From: Succinivibrionaceae bacterium UBA3769
GTDB taxonomy: Bacteria > Pseudomonadota > Gammaproteobacteria > Enterobacterales > Succinivibrionaceae
Assembly (NCBI GenBank): GCA_002372325.1
Contig: DFFT01000184.1
Span: 1 to 44,213, forward strand
DNA length: 44,213 nt
Direction: 5' to 3'
The notes beneath the pieces were generated by a model. The model searched no databases. It was given only the letters and a program-made list of their open reading frames with translations, and had not been told where the DNA came from. Each line of letters begins with the position of its first letter. The first letter of the stretch is position 1. Positions 7,183 to 16,180 of the stretch are shown in pieces. The translations under genes were made by a program, and so were the position numbers.

Positions 7183-9533
7183 CAAACAGTATTATTGCAC
7201 CCTATAGCTTTGTGCCTCTTTCCAAGAAGGTTTTTGCTCCTGACTGGGCCTACAGCGTTTCTCATGACGTGCCTCTTAAGGACAGTCTCAGCGGCTATAT
7301 TGAACTCAAGCTGGAGAACCACGGCGATATCTGCGTCGGCGCCGGTTCGGAAACCCGCGAGGATGGCAAGAAGGGCAAGGTGGTCTGGGCCCGGCTCCCG
7401 GGGGACAAGGATCGGCTGGTGATTCCCGGAAGCTCGGTGAAGGGAATGATCCGGAATGTGCTGGAGATTGTTTCTCTGGCCAGACTGACGCCTGAGTCCA
7501 TGTATCAGGTGAGAAAGTTTTCTCATCGTATTCTGGGGAATACCAGCACAGGACAAACTAACGATTACACCGCAGATTATAATAAATATAACTGTTGCTC
7601 TGCCTGGCTTAAGTACAATCTGGAAAAGGAATGCTGGGAGATCCGCAAATCGGACAGCGATTTCAAGCTGGTGAAGGTCTTTGATAAGGATCTTAACAGC
7701 TTTCTCGGGCTTAGCTCAAAAGACGCGATACACAATGAGCAGCCAGCTACAGAGAAGTATAAAAAGGCGAAAAGCTCCAACAAGAATCTGGATCTTAATA
7801 AAAGGGTGGCAGTTGACTGCGTTGATGAGCCCGGATCTAAATTTGTACAACCCTATAAGAAAGTTACCAGTATTTCAATAGCCAAATCTGATGAAAAGGC
7901 AGGGGGAAGGCACTGCACCGGTTATGTGGTATTTTCCAATCACAGAATTGGAAATAACCAGGATCAGAAGTGCTTCAGTTATATTTTTCCGGACGATAAG
8001 CTGCAGCCGCCGGTGGAGGTTTCTGCCGATATTGTGGAAAAGTTCAGCAGCGTAAGCCCGATGATCAGCGAATTGCATAAGTATCTTCTTAAGCATCAGA
8101 ACAATGATTTGGGGATTCCGGTATGGGCATTTTCTAACAAAAATTCCGGCAAGGTCGAGGTGCTCGGTTATCCCAAAATGCCCCGGCTTCCCTGCAAATA
8201 TGATACGAAGGATGTTATTGCCACCCATCAGGGAGGCTTCAGCAAGGAGCGGGAGCTTGCGGACGAGATTTACTTCTCGCTGCCGGAGGTGATGTTCGGC
8301 ACTGTCCGGAAGAAATACGGCGAAGTGAGCTTTAAGAGCCGTGTCAGTTTCAGCGATATGGTATCAGGGAAAGTTTCGAGCGGTGATTTCAAGGATATGT
8401 CGGTGGTTTTGAACAGTCCGAAACCCTCCTTTACCGCCATGTATCTTGAAGATAACAAGACCTATTCCGCAAAGGATGGCATTCCCTGCGCCTCCGGCTT
8501 TAAGAGATACCGCCCTCAGACGTGTTCCACCACCGGCACCGAGGGTAGTGATGGGGTTACCTCGACCATGGAGGTGCTGAAAAATAAAAAGACCTTCGAG
8601 GGAAAGGTCATGTTCCATAATCTCAAAAAAGAGGAGCTGGGGGCTCTTTTATGGTGTCTTAGATTCGGAGAAAACTTTAAGGACGATCAGAATGGTCATG
8701 ATTCTCCGTACTACCATAACCTTGGGCATGGCAAGCCATATGGTCTTGGGGCGGTGCAGTTCAGCAAGATATCCGTGAAGGTGGCTGACTATGACAGTTT
8801 TGGTTTCAGGAGCAAGTCTCTGGAAGAACTGAATGCTTTCGTGGCAGATTTTGAGAAGCTCATGGATACGGAGTTTACGAATATCGGCTGTATGGAGGGG
8901 ACGTGGAGTGATTCCGCGCAGGTGGCATTCCTGAAGTCTCTGGCGGTGCTGCAAAATGAATATGAGAACAGTAATCAGGTTTACAATGACCTTAATGACT
9001 TTGCTGGTCTGAGATACGTTCCAATGCCGCAGGTGTTAAGCCCTGAAACAGGAGCAGCACTTTCCCGCAGCGAACCTAAAGATAAAGCCGTTCCTGGGAT
9101 GAATGGGCTGGAAACGAAGTATTCCGGCAATGCCGGCTTTGAGGATATTTTTAAGAGATCCGCTGAGGATACCGGAAAGAAGGATATTTACCAGTCTTAT
9201 CTCACGAATTTGAAGCAAAAGGAAAATGATAAGAAAGCAAAGGAGCTGATTGCCGGCATCAGCTGCGAGACCCTTAAGACCTTCTGCTCATCACCGGCCT
9301 ATGAAAAGCTGCAAAAGAACCCTAAGTGCGCTCCCGGAGAACTTCCGGTTCAGGAAATCACCAATTTCCTTAATGATATGGTGAACGTTGATCCGGTGAA
9401 TCCGGCTGACAAGAAGGTTTTGGCGGATATCCTGTCTAAGGAATGGGTTAAGACTTTTACCGGGGTTAAGGCCAAGATGAAGGAAAGAAAGGCTCTTGTA
9501 AGACAGGTGAAGGAAAAGCACGGCATCCAGTGA
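7179..9533 (+). CDS. Large TIGR03986-type RAMP protein of type III-D
   Basis: A 784-aa RAMP protein, the last gene of the operon. The N-terminus holds a strand-rich segment with ICVGAGSETR near 51-60 and IPGSSVKGMIRNVLE near 82-96, matching the RAMP 'IPGSSlKG' helix. The second conserved element is LGHGKPYGLGAVQF at about 515-528, the glycine-rich loop expected at the end of the RAMP core in TIGR03986-family proteins of III-D loci. About 250 residues follow that are helical and charged, with no recognised domain, including a Lys-rich tail. The middle (residues 150-250) is also rich in Lys/Asn and of unclear fold. Inferred role: a further Cas7-like or scaffold subunit. A stem-loop terminator follows 20 bases after the stop. 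Confidence 0.75.
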   Translation: MTNSIIAPYSFVPLSKKVFAPDWAYSVSHDVPLKDSLSGYIELKLENHGDICVGAGSETREDGKKGKVVWARLPGDKDRLVIPGSSVKGMIRNVLEIVSLARLTPESMYQVRKFSHRILGNTSTGQTNDYTADYNKYNCCSAWLKYNLEKECWEIRKSDSDFKLVKVFDKDLNSFLGLSSKDAIHNEQPATEKYKKAKSSNKNLDLNKRVAVDCVDEPGSKFVQPYKKVTSISIAKSDEKAGGRHCTGYVVFSNHRIGNNQDQKCFSYIFPDDKLQPPVEVSADIVEKFSSVSPMISELHKYLLKHQNNDLGIPVWAFSNKNSGKVEVLGYPKMPRLPCKYDTKDVIATHQGGFSKERELADEIYFSLPEVMFGTVRKKYGEVSFKSRVSFSDMVSGKVSSGDFKDMSVVLNSPKPSFTAMYLEDNKTYSAKDGIPCASGFKRYRPQTCSTTGTEGSDGVTSTMEVLKNKKTFEGKVMFHNLKKEELGALLWCLRFGENFKDDQNGHDSPYYHNLGHGKPYGLGAVQFSKISVKVADYDSFGFRSKSLEELNAFVADFEKLMDTEFTNIGCMEGTWSDSAQVAFLKSLAVLQNEYENSNQVYNDLNDFAGLRYVPMPQVLSPETGAALSRSEPKDKAVPGMNGLETKYSGNAGFEDIFKRSAEDTGKKDIYQSYLTNLKQKENDKKAKELIAGISCETLKTFCSSPAYEKLQKNPKCAPGELPVQEITNFLNDMVNVDPVNPADKKVLADILSKEWVKTFTGVKAKMKERKALVRQVKEKHGIQ

Positions 9534-9552
9534 TTTAACTCCTTCTCAGGCG

Positions 9553-9584
9553 AAGGCTCCGCATCAAAAGATACGGGGCCTTTT
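9553..9584 (+). terminator. Rho-independent terminator of the type III-like operon
   Basis: AAGGCTCCG (9553-9561) pairs with CGGGGCCTT (9574-9582) through one G-T wobble, with a 12-base loop, and runs into TTTT. It sits 20 bases after the last operon stop codon. Confidence 0.75.
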
Positions 9585-9756
9585 AAGTTTGGAGATGCAG
9601 GTCTATATAATACGCAATGACAAGAATGAAAGCTTGTTCCGGTAAATATTGAATCTCCTGCTTTTTGGAGCTGGTCTACTTAAAAATAGGCACAAAGTAT
9701 TGTGGATACTGCTTTTGCACTCAAACTGCTTTTCAAATTAGTGCATGCAAAATTAT

Positions 9757-10026
9757 TTAAAAAACAAAATAGACACATAATATCATAACGACAATTACCA
9801 CGGAGATTATGGCTGTTGCAATGATGGTCATCAATTCGTGTGGTTCGTACGTAGATGTTAAAGGATTTAACATATTTTTTTGATATATAAGTCTCAGTGA
9901 TTCAAGCTTTCCACTCATAAAATGAGACTTAGCCCTATTGCTTCCAGCTTCAGGATTTGAACATTGAACATCATTGAAGACAAGATTGAAGACAAGAGTA
10001 TAGATTACGGGATCGATTTTTGTCAT
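9757..10026 (-). CDS. Small hypothetical protein with C-terminal membrane helix
   Basis: An 89-aa open frame in an AT-rich intergenic region, antisense to its neighbours. The last 25 residues (from about 64) form a strongly hydrophobic Ile/Val/Ala segment ending in VYFVF, consistent with a single C-terminal transmembrane helix. The rest is polar with no recognised motif. No clear Shine-Dalgarno sequence precedes the ATG, and the codon use is unlike the GC-rich neighbours. It may be a small tail-anchored membrane protein acquired with the region, or a chance frame. Confidence 0.35.
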   Translation of the reverse strand: MTKIDPVIYTLVFNLVFNDVQCSNPEAGSNRAKSHFMSGKLESLRLIYQKNMLNPLTSTYEPHELMTIIATAIISVVIVVMILCVYFVF

Positions 10027-10238
10027 ATCATGTCTTTGAGATCTATGATGATCTTTGTTATTGGGGTAAGATTAAAGTTCATAATTAACGGATAATTAAC
10101 GGACAGACATTTTATAGCTTTCCCGGCACCGTCCGTCTTTTGCCCCGCCGTCTTTTGACGAAAGGACGTTTCCGCAGAGCCGGGAAAACAGGGAATTTTG
10201 CTGCTGACTTTCTGAGAGCGGCAGGACAGGGAGATCTT

Positions 10239-11273
10239 ATGGATTTTCAGGAGCTTTTACAATCGGAGAGCTACGACTTTATCCGCCGGAACGAGAGACT
10301 GGGAGACCGCATCATGCTCCTGGGACTGGGAGGCAGTCACGCCTACGGCACCAGCAGCGAAGGAAGCGATGTGGATTTCCGGGGGATCACGCTGAACCTC
10401 CCTTCGGATCTCATCGGCCTCACGGAGTTTGAGCAGTACGTGGATGACAAAACCGACACGGTTATCTACAGCTTTAACAAGATGGTGAAGCTCCTTTTGG
10501 AATGCAACCCCAATACCTGCGAGATTCTGGGACTTGATGATGACCAGTACCTGATAAAATCACCCCTGGGGCAGGAGCTTATCGACAATGCCGGGATTTT
10601 TCTGTCCTTAAGGGCGGTAAAGAGCTTCGGGAGATACGCTAATGATCAGCTCCGGCGACTCCAGAATGCTCTGGCCCGGGATAAGCTCCCTCAGGCGGAT
10701 AGGGAGAAGCACATCATGAATTCCGTAAAGAGCTCCATCGAGGAGTTTAACCGGAGAAACCGCGGGGAAGGGCTGGATCTCAGCGATTTCAGGCTCACCC
10801 TTGATAAGTCTGCCGATCCAGATTTGGACGCGGAGATATTCGCCGACGCCACACTGCATCACTATCCCCTGAGACGGTTTTCGGATCTGGCGGGACAGAT
10901 CCGGGGCGTGCTCCGGGAATATGACAAGCTTACCGGCCGCAACAAAAAGAAGGATGACAACCATCTTAACAAGCATGCCATGCACCTTGTGCGGCTCCTT
11001 CTGATGGCCCGGGACATTGTGGAAAAAAGAAGAATCATCACGCACCGCGCGGAGGATCTCCCGGTGCTTCTGGCCATCCGGAGAGGGGACTACATGCTGA
11101 GCGACGGCACCTATTCCGGGGATTTTTACGCTCTTGTGGATGAATATGAGAGAAAGCTGGATGAGGCCGTCCGGCGCACCTGTCTCCCGGAAGAACCGGA
11201 CATGGCGGCGGTGGGACGTTTTGTGGAGCGGATTAACTACTATGCGGTGACCGGGAGACTGGGCTCTTCCTGA
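10239..11273 (+). CDS. RlaP-like minimal nucleotidyltransferase (first of two)
   Basis: Nucleotidyltransferase of the DNA polymerase beta superfamily resembling the RlaP/YcgL group (PF10127). The catalytic signature is visible as GGSHAYGTSS (31-40) followed by SDVDFRGI (43-50), i.e. the GS and the D-x-D metal ligands. The rest is helical, including a KHAMHLVRLLLMARDI segment near 245-260. I chose ATG at 10239, preceded by CAGGGAGA, instead of an upstream TTG at 10140 that has no ribosome site; this gives 344 aa. Members of this family occur with RNA repair genes, but the substrate here is unknown. A second family member follows 170 bases downstream on the same strand. Confidence 0.75.
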   Translation: MDFQELLQSESYDFIRRNERLGDRIMLLGLGGSHAYGTSSEGSDVDFRGITLNLPSDLIGLTEFEQYVDDKTDTVIYSFNKMVKLLLECNPNTCEILGLDDDQYLIKSPLGQELIDNAGIFLSLRAVKSFGRYANDQLRRLQNALARDKLPQADREKHIMNSVKSSIEEFNRRNRGEGLDLSDFRLTLDKSADPDLDAEIFADATLHHYPLRRFSDLAGQIRGVLREYDKLTGRNKKKDDNHLNKHAMHLVRLLLMARDIVEKRRIITHRAEDLPVLLAIRRGDYMLSDGTYSGDFYALVDEYERKLDEAVRRTCLPEEPDMAAVGRFVERINYYAVTGRLGSS

Positions 11274-11442
11274 AAAGGTGTGTTTAAGCCGCGGAACAGG
11301 GGGCTCCCAGCCGCGCGCCTGTCATTTAACTATTTACCCCATGGGGCCGTACCCCATTAGTCTTTGCGGTTTTTCCGGAATAACGGAGAAACTTCTTTAT
11401 GCTTGCAGGGCCCGTAACCCTGACATCACGGAGGATGCAGCT

Positions 11443-12216
11443 ATGGATATGCAGAAGGAAATTGCCGACAGACTTAACAGGATCGAGGAAGAGCGGGGCG
11501 TACGGATTATTTACGCCGCGGAATCCGGCAGCAGGTCGTGGGGACTGGCTTCTCCGGACAGCGACTATGACGTCCGGTTCATTTACGTAAAGCCGCTCCC
11601 CCAGTATCTCCGCATCAACGAAGGAGCGGACTTTATTGAGTGGCAGCTGGATGCGGTTTACGACATTAACGGCTGGGATCTTAAAAAGGCCCTGGGACAG
11701 CTTTACAAGGGCAACGCCTCCATGTTTGAGTGGCGGCATTCTCCCATAATCTACCGTACCACGCCGGAATGGGACAGAGTAAGCGGTGTGTTCGGGGCAT
11801 ACTTTTCTGAAAAGGCTCTTGTCCGTCATTATTACGGTCTCGCCAAAAATACCTTCATGAACCATCTTCAGGAGGACAGCCTGAGCTACAAGAAGTATTT
11901 CTATGCGCTCCGGCCGCTTTTGTCCGCCCGGCATATTGAGATCCGCCACGAATTTCCTCCCCTGGTGTTTGCCGAGCTTCTGGAGAGAGACCAGAAGCTG
12001 CCCCCGGAGCTCAGAGATGCCATTAACGGCATTCTGGACATCAAGAAGCAAATAGCGGAAAAGGAGCTCCGCCCCCGGATCCCGGTAATCAGCGCTTTCA
12101 TTGAAACTGAGCTTGAGGCCCAGCAGGAAATGCTGGCCGCGCTGCCCGATGACCGGAAGCGGGATTACGATGCCCTGAACCGGGTTTTTCAGGAAATTGT
12201 CTTCGGCGCCAAATAA
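11443..12216 (+). CDS. RlaP-like minimal nucleotidyltransferase (second of two)
   Basis: A 257-aa nucleotidyltransferase of the same PF10127-like group as its upstream neighbour but clearly diverged. The core signature is ESGSRSWGLAS (27-37) with SDYDVRFIYV (40-49), giving the GS and D-x-D residues. Helical segments around LVRHYYGLAKNTFMNH and KKYFYALRPLLSARHIE match the family pattern of Y..A...F/LR..L. ATG at 11443 is chosen because CGGAGGATG lies just upstream; the longer frame from 11278 would read through a stretch without conservation. Substrate and partner are unknown; the pair probably forms one transcription unit. Confidence 0.75.
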   Translation: MDMQKEIADRLNRIEEERGVRIIYAAESGSRSWGLASPDSDYDVRFIYVKPLPQYLRINEGADFIEWQLDAVYDINGWDLKKALGQLYKGNASMFEWRHSPIIYRTTPEWDRVSGVFGAYFSEKALVRHYYGLAKNTFMNHLQEDSLSYKKYFYALRPLLSARHIEIRHEFPPLVFAELLERDQKLPPELRDAINGILDIKKQIAEKELRPRIPVISAFIETELEAQQEMLAALPDDRKRDYDALNRVFQEIVFGAK

Positions 12217-12298
12217 GCGTTTCCCGCTAAAGATTCAGCAAGGAAACAGCCGTTCCAAACCTGGCCGGCAGCCCGGAGAGCCTGCCGGCGGCCAGAGA

Positions 12299-15016
12299 TT
12301 AAAAATCTATGTTTGATTTGCTCTGGGGAGCTTTTACAGTGATGCTTTCGAGCTTCATATCCACGGGAACGTTGGGAATATCGACTTCTATGTAGTTCTT
12401 GGAATTCTTGGGGTCTTGGACAGTGCCTTTCACATCATGCACGCCGGCCTCAAGATTAATGACATGCACCATCTCAAATGTTTGCATCCCGTACTCGGCA
12501 TATGTTCCGGACCCGGTCAGATGCTTAAGGTTATTAATCATGCCTTTAAAATCTTGACCGGTTAATGCGCATCCGAGCGTTACGACAGTTTTAATTTCCA
12601 GAGTGTTATCGTCTCTTTTGCTGACGCGATTCGTGCAGCTGAATGGAGAAGAAGATATATTATGCTGAAACAGAGTGTTCAAGTCCGGTATCATGGGATG
12701 AAGGCGATTCTTCTGATTTTCTATTAAGTTCTCTTCAGCATCATCCATGCCCATATAATTCATTGACATAAGATTGGGCATCCCTCCCTGCATCACGAAG
12801 CTGGATACAAAACCCCGGAACTTTTCCGGAACCATCTGGTTAAAAACTTTCTTGGCATTATCTTTACGCTGTTCTTCGTTCGGCCCCCAGGAGAAATCGT
12901 TATCCCCGAGTTTTAAACTCTCTCCCAGAGTATCTCTCAGGAATACATCATGAACTGTAGTGGGGGTAACTGCCTTAAGTCTGGAATGCAGCTCAGCGGC
13001 ATAGTGGTTATTGACGGCCTCTTTTGTGAGCACGCTGTTCGTAATAACCTTATTCAGATGCTCAGCGGTTATGGCGTCCACAGACAGCATATTTTTGAGC
13101 ATTTGATTATTATTCATCTTGCTGGCGACATCTTCTATTACCTTTTTGTAATTACCCTTGAGGTCATTCAAATATTCTGTATTGTCGACAAGAGCGCAAA
13201 GCGTCAGATCTCTCATCACCATCCTGGCGAGGTTCCGAGACTGAGGCCCATTCATTTTCATCTCATCGGCAGCTTTGTCCAGCTCCTTGTTGAAGGACTC
13301 ATCTTCGTTCAAAGCCTCCAGCGCTATCAGACGTTCTGCTGCTGTTTTCATTTGCGGCGCCGGCTGGTCATCCGGGGCTATTATGGCTGTGTGGTCATTG
13401 CCAGTGCTCATATGGTCTCTGATTTCGTCCATAAAGGAGTTAACAAAGCTGATTTTGAGTTCAAACTTGCTTTTAAGTGCCGGAGTCATCGTTTCTGACA
13501 TGCTGTCAAGACTGTCCTTAAGAGCTGTCTTAAGACCCTTGAGAGCTGTTAAAACTTCAGGTGTTACGCTAGTGTTTACGAGCTCTTTAGGAAAGACGGA
13601 GCAGGAGAGGGGGAGAGCATGCCCGACATGAGAGAAAAATTCTTTCAGGTGTCCGGACATTTCGTTCTTGTCGGTAATGCCGGTTACATCCTGGAAAAGC
13701 TGTGTCAGCTTGTGAATTCCGGATATGCACTCCAGCGGATTGGATGATTGCAGTTCTTTAATGCTTACCAAAAGAGAGTGCTGGGCTTTGAAAATGCCGG
13801 CATACTGCTTCAGGGCCTCAGGGGTGATTTCTTTGGAGCCATGATCGCTGAGATGGTCAAATACCTGCAAAATGCGGGTTCCTTCCATTTTGGGCAGGGC
13901 GTTTTTGATATTGACAAGCTGCGTTATGGCGTTATCGGAAATGTCATTTTTGTAGCTCCCGCTGAGTCCTCTTACGATCTCTCCCAGCTGCTTGTCAGTG
14001 AGATCAGGCAATTGCTTTTTGATCTTTGCCATGGCGCCGCTGTAGCGGAAACCCGGATCCGTTCTGGCATAGGACTGAGCATCCTCGGCCTTCTCCAGAT
14101 TGCTGATTTTGGAGAGAGCGCCGTTCTCCCCGAAAATCTTCGTCATGAAAGCCCGGTCGGTTTTCTGATTTCCGGTGTCAGGGGAACAGAGCCTGTCATA
14201 GATATCCGCAAGCTTTCTAGCGACGGCATTGGCATCCTTGCCGGAGGAAAGAGCATTTTCCGCAAAGGCTGACATCTTGTCATTGATTTCAGCCATGATG
14301 TCCTTGAGGTGCTGGTTAATTTTTGCCTGAATTCCTTTGGTGCCGGGCTGAGACATGAGAGTTTTCATGGCGGCGGCCTTCTCCTCCATCCCGAGGCAGG
14401 CAAAGTCCTCCGGATGCGCGGTAATGCGGGACAGTATGGCATGAGTCATATGACTGTCATTATTATTGGGTTTCAGGTGGCTGGCGTATTTGGTGATGAA
14501 TTCCGCCGGGGTCAGCGATTCGCCTTTTATGGGAATCCCGGCCTTGCCGGAGCTGCTTTCCTGAGCAATGGTCATCAGCCTGACGTCCTTCAGGGTTACG
14601 TTGTTGGATTTCCAGGAAAAGAGATCGGTCAGCATGGCGGAAACTTTCTGTTCCTTCTCCTGAGCTGTCTCTGCCGGGACGCCGGAGCTGTTTTTGGCGG
14701 CAATGCTTTTGGTCAGGTTTTCCCTGAGGATGGTGTTAAAGGAGGCATTTTTCTGGAGCGCGGTCACCTTGTCAAACTGCTGCTGCTGCTCCTTGTACTG
14801 GGAGTTAAAAAGCCCCTTGAAGAATCTGTAAATGCAGTTATCCCGCTTTTTGGGAGGATTTACCACGATGAGTTCGCCGCGGGAGTCAAGAGAAAAAGCT
14901 CCCTCCTGATCCAGAAGCCCCTGGATCTTATCATTCATGGTGTTCCTGATGCTGCTGAAATCATACTGTTCAAGAGCTGAGGTTTTCAGGGTTCCGAGAT
15001 TAACATTGCCGGTCAT
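12299..15016 (-). CDS. Large protein of unknown family, candidate secreted effector
   Basis: I do not recognise the family. The 905-aa product has no N-terminal signal peptide: it starts MTGNVNLGTLKTSALEQYD and is polar and Ser/Thr/Asn-rich for the first 30 residues. Residues 50-95 carry a basic PPKKRDN segment and a Gln-rich run. The rest is mostly amphipathic helix with regularly spaced Leu/Ala and many Asp/Lys/Ser, then a more strand-like C-terminal 200 residues. Only a few cysteines are present. AAGGAA sits nine bases before the ATG. The gene upstream on the same strand encodes a CesT-like acidic protein, which together with the polar N-terminus suggests a type III secretion substrate with its chaperone; this is inference. 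No secretion apparatus is in the window. Confidence 0.6.
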   Translation of the reverse strand: MTGNVNLGTLKTSALEQYDFSSIRNTMNDKIQGLLDQEGAFSLDSRGELIVVNPPKKRDNCIYRFFKGLFNSQYKEQQQQFDKVTALQKNASFNTILRENLTKSIAAKNSSGVPAETAQEKEQKVSAMLTDLFSWKSNNVTLKDVRLMTIAQESSSGKAGIPIKGESLTPAEFITKYASHLKPNNNDSHMTHAILSRITAHPEDFACLGMEEKAAAMKTLMSQPGTKGIQAKINQHLKDIMAEINDKMSAFAENALSSGKDANAVARKLADIYDRLCSPDTGNQKTDRAFMTKIFGENGALSKISNLEKAEDAQSYARTDPGFRYSGAMAKIKKQLPDLTDKQLGEIVRGLSGSYKNDISDNAITQLVNIKNALPKMEGTRILQVFDHLSDHGSKEITPEALKQYAGIFKAQHSLLVSIKELQSSNPLECISGIHKLTQLFQDVTGITDKNEMSGHLKEFFSHVGHALPLSCSVFPKELVNTSVTPEVLTALKGLKTALKDSLDSMSETMTPALKSKFELKISFVNSFMDEIRDHMSTGNDHTAIIAPDDQPAPQMKTAAERLIALEALNEDESFNKELDKAADEMKMNGPQSRNLARMVMRDLTLCALVDNTEYLNDLKGNYKKVIEDVASKMNNNQMLKNMLSVDAITAEHLNKVITNSVLTKEAVNNHYAAELHSRLKAVTPTTVHDVFLRDTLGESLKLGDNDFSWGPNEEQRKDNAKKVFNQMVPEKFRGFVSSFVMQGGMPNLMSMNYMGMDDAEENLIENQKNRLHPMIPDLNTLFQHNISSSPFSCTNRVSKRDDNTLEIKTVVTLGCALTGQDFKGMINNLKHLTGSGTYAEYGMQTFEMVHVINLEAGVHDVKGTVQDPKNSKNYIEVDIPNVPVDMKLESITVKAPQSKSNIDF

Positions 15017-15214
15017 GGTGATATTCCTTATTTGATAGGCAAGGGAGACTGCGACGCATTTCTCCCCGCGGTACTAAGCATTTTTTAACATTTAAGTATC
15101 TGTTATGAACAACGTTTCAGCGGCGAAAAGGTGACAAATTTTTTGCGGCAACCTGCGGCTGCTATAGCAGGTAAGTCAGCAATAACAGCAATAGTCAGCA
15201 AATGCGGCCGGAGA

Positions 15215-16180
15215 TCAGACCTCTAAAAAGGCCATGCTCCCGAAAATTTCCGGCTCCTCCTCCGGACTGTTTCCGTTCCCGGACTCCTGTTCCAGAAGAT
15301 CGGCATTTTCCAGAAGCTTCTCCACGAGGAGCTTCTGCTTTCCCAGAGCTTCCTCGAAAGCAGCGGCCAGACTGTCAGGGGTTTGGTCTTCGGCGGTGAG
15401 ATCCAGAATCTGTTCCAAAGAGAGAACGCGGTAACGGCAGCTGAACTGAAAAAGCTCCTGATGAGTGACGTTTTCCGCGATAAGTTTGGCCATGGACTCA
15501 GGCGTCAGCCGAAGCCTGGGCAGGGAATTTTCAATCACGAGACAGCCGGAGGCGTTTTTGAAGGTGATCCGCGTTCCGAAATCCGGAGAAAGCTCCAGCC
15601 GGTTCAGGGATTCCTGCAGCATTTCCTCGGTTATGCCCATGCGGGCCAGCAGATCCTGAAAGACGCTTCGGGCTCTTTTAATGTCCTTGTCAGTGACCAG
15701 AACGGAGTCTTCGCTGTTATCCTCAGGTTCCGTCTCCTCATCCTCCGGCTCTCCGGAAATCAAAAGGGCGGTTTTGGCGAAGCTGAACAGGCGGCGGTTA
15801 AACATTTCCGGGGTCAGCCCCTCCTCTTTGAACTCCGTTCTCAGGCCGATAATATTCCGATCCGGGAGGAGCGCCAGGGAGGCCCGCCCCAGAAGGGGAG
15901 ATTCCAGAAGCCGGGCATCCATCTCAGCGTATTTATTCAGGAGCGTCTTCAGGTCATCTTCCTGCGGCCTTTCATCCTCTTCGGAACCGCAAAAGGCCAC
16001 GGAGAAGCGCAAAACGGGGGAGCCGCCGTCCGGGGCGGGAGTTTCCCCGATAGAGCAGACCAGCTTGTCATTCAGGGTAACGGTGTAGTCTCCGGTCAGT
16101 TCTTCGGCTTCGATTTTTGCCTGATCCCCGGGTTTTACCCCCAGAGAATTGGCGAAGTTTTCAATGTAATCTTGCAGCAT
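15215..16180 (-). CDS. CesT/Tir-chaperone-like acidic protein
   Basis: A 321-aa, strongly acidic protein. The first about 140 residues follow the pattern of class I type III secretion chaperones: an N-terminal helix MLQDYIENFANSLGV, a strand with LNDKLVCSIGE, a leucine-rich helix LLNKYAEMDARLLE, strands RASLALLP and NIIGLRTEF, and a final helix MFNRRLFSFAKTALLI. After an acidic linker (E/D-rich, about 145-160), the C-terminal half repeats a similar helix-strand order, so it may be a tandem chaperone. ATG at 16180, preceded by CAGGATAACC, is preferred to an upstream ATG at 16201. It lies about 200 bases upstream of the 905-aa gene, compatible with an effector-chaperone pair. YbjN-like proteins are an alternative. 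Confidence 0.5.
   Translation of the reverse strand: MLQDYIENFANSLGVKPGDQAKIEAEELTGDYTVTLNDKLVCSIGETPAPDGGSPVLRFSVAFCGSEEDERPQEDDLKTLLNKYAEMDARLLESPLLGRASLALLPDRNIIGLRTEFKEEGLTPEMFNRRLFSFAKTALLISGEPEDEETEPEDNSEDSVLVTDKDIKRARSVFQDLLARMGITEEMLQESLNRLELSPDFGTRITFKNASGCLVIENSLPRLRLTPESMAKLIAENVTHQELFQFSCRYRVLSLEQILDLTAEDQTPDSLAAAFEEALGKQKLLVEKLLENADLLEQESGNGNSPEEEPEIFGSMAFLEV

Noticed and set aside
683..9533. Type III-E gRAMP (Cas7-11) system
   Set aside because: The RAMP units are spread over separate proteins with a Cas10 carrying GGDD; no single giant fusion and no TPR-CHAT partner.
12240..12298. Terminator after the 905-aa gene
   Set aside because: An imperfect GC-rich stem is present (CCGGCAG/CTGCCGG) but there is no T-run on the minus strand.
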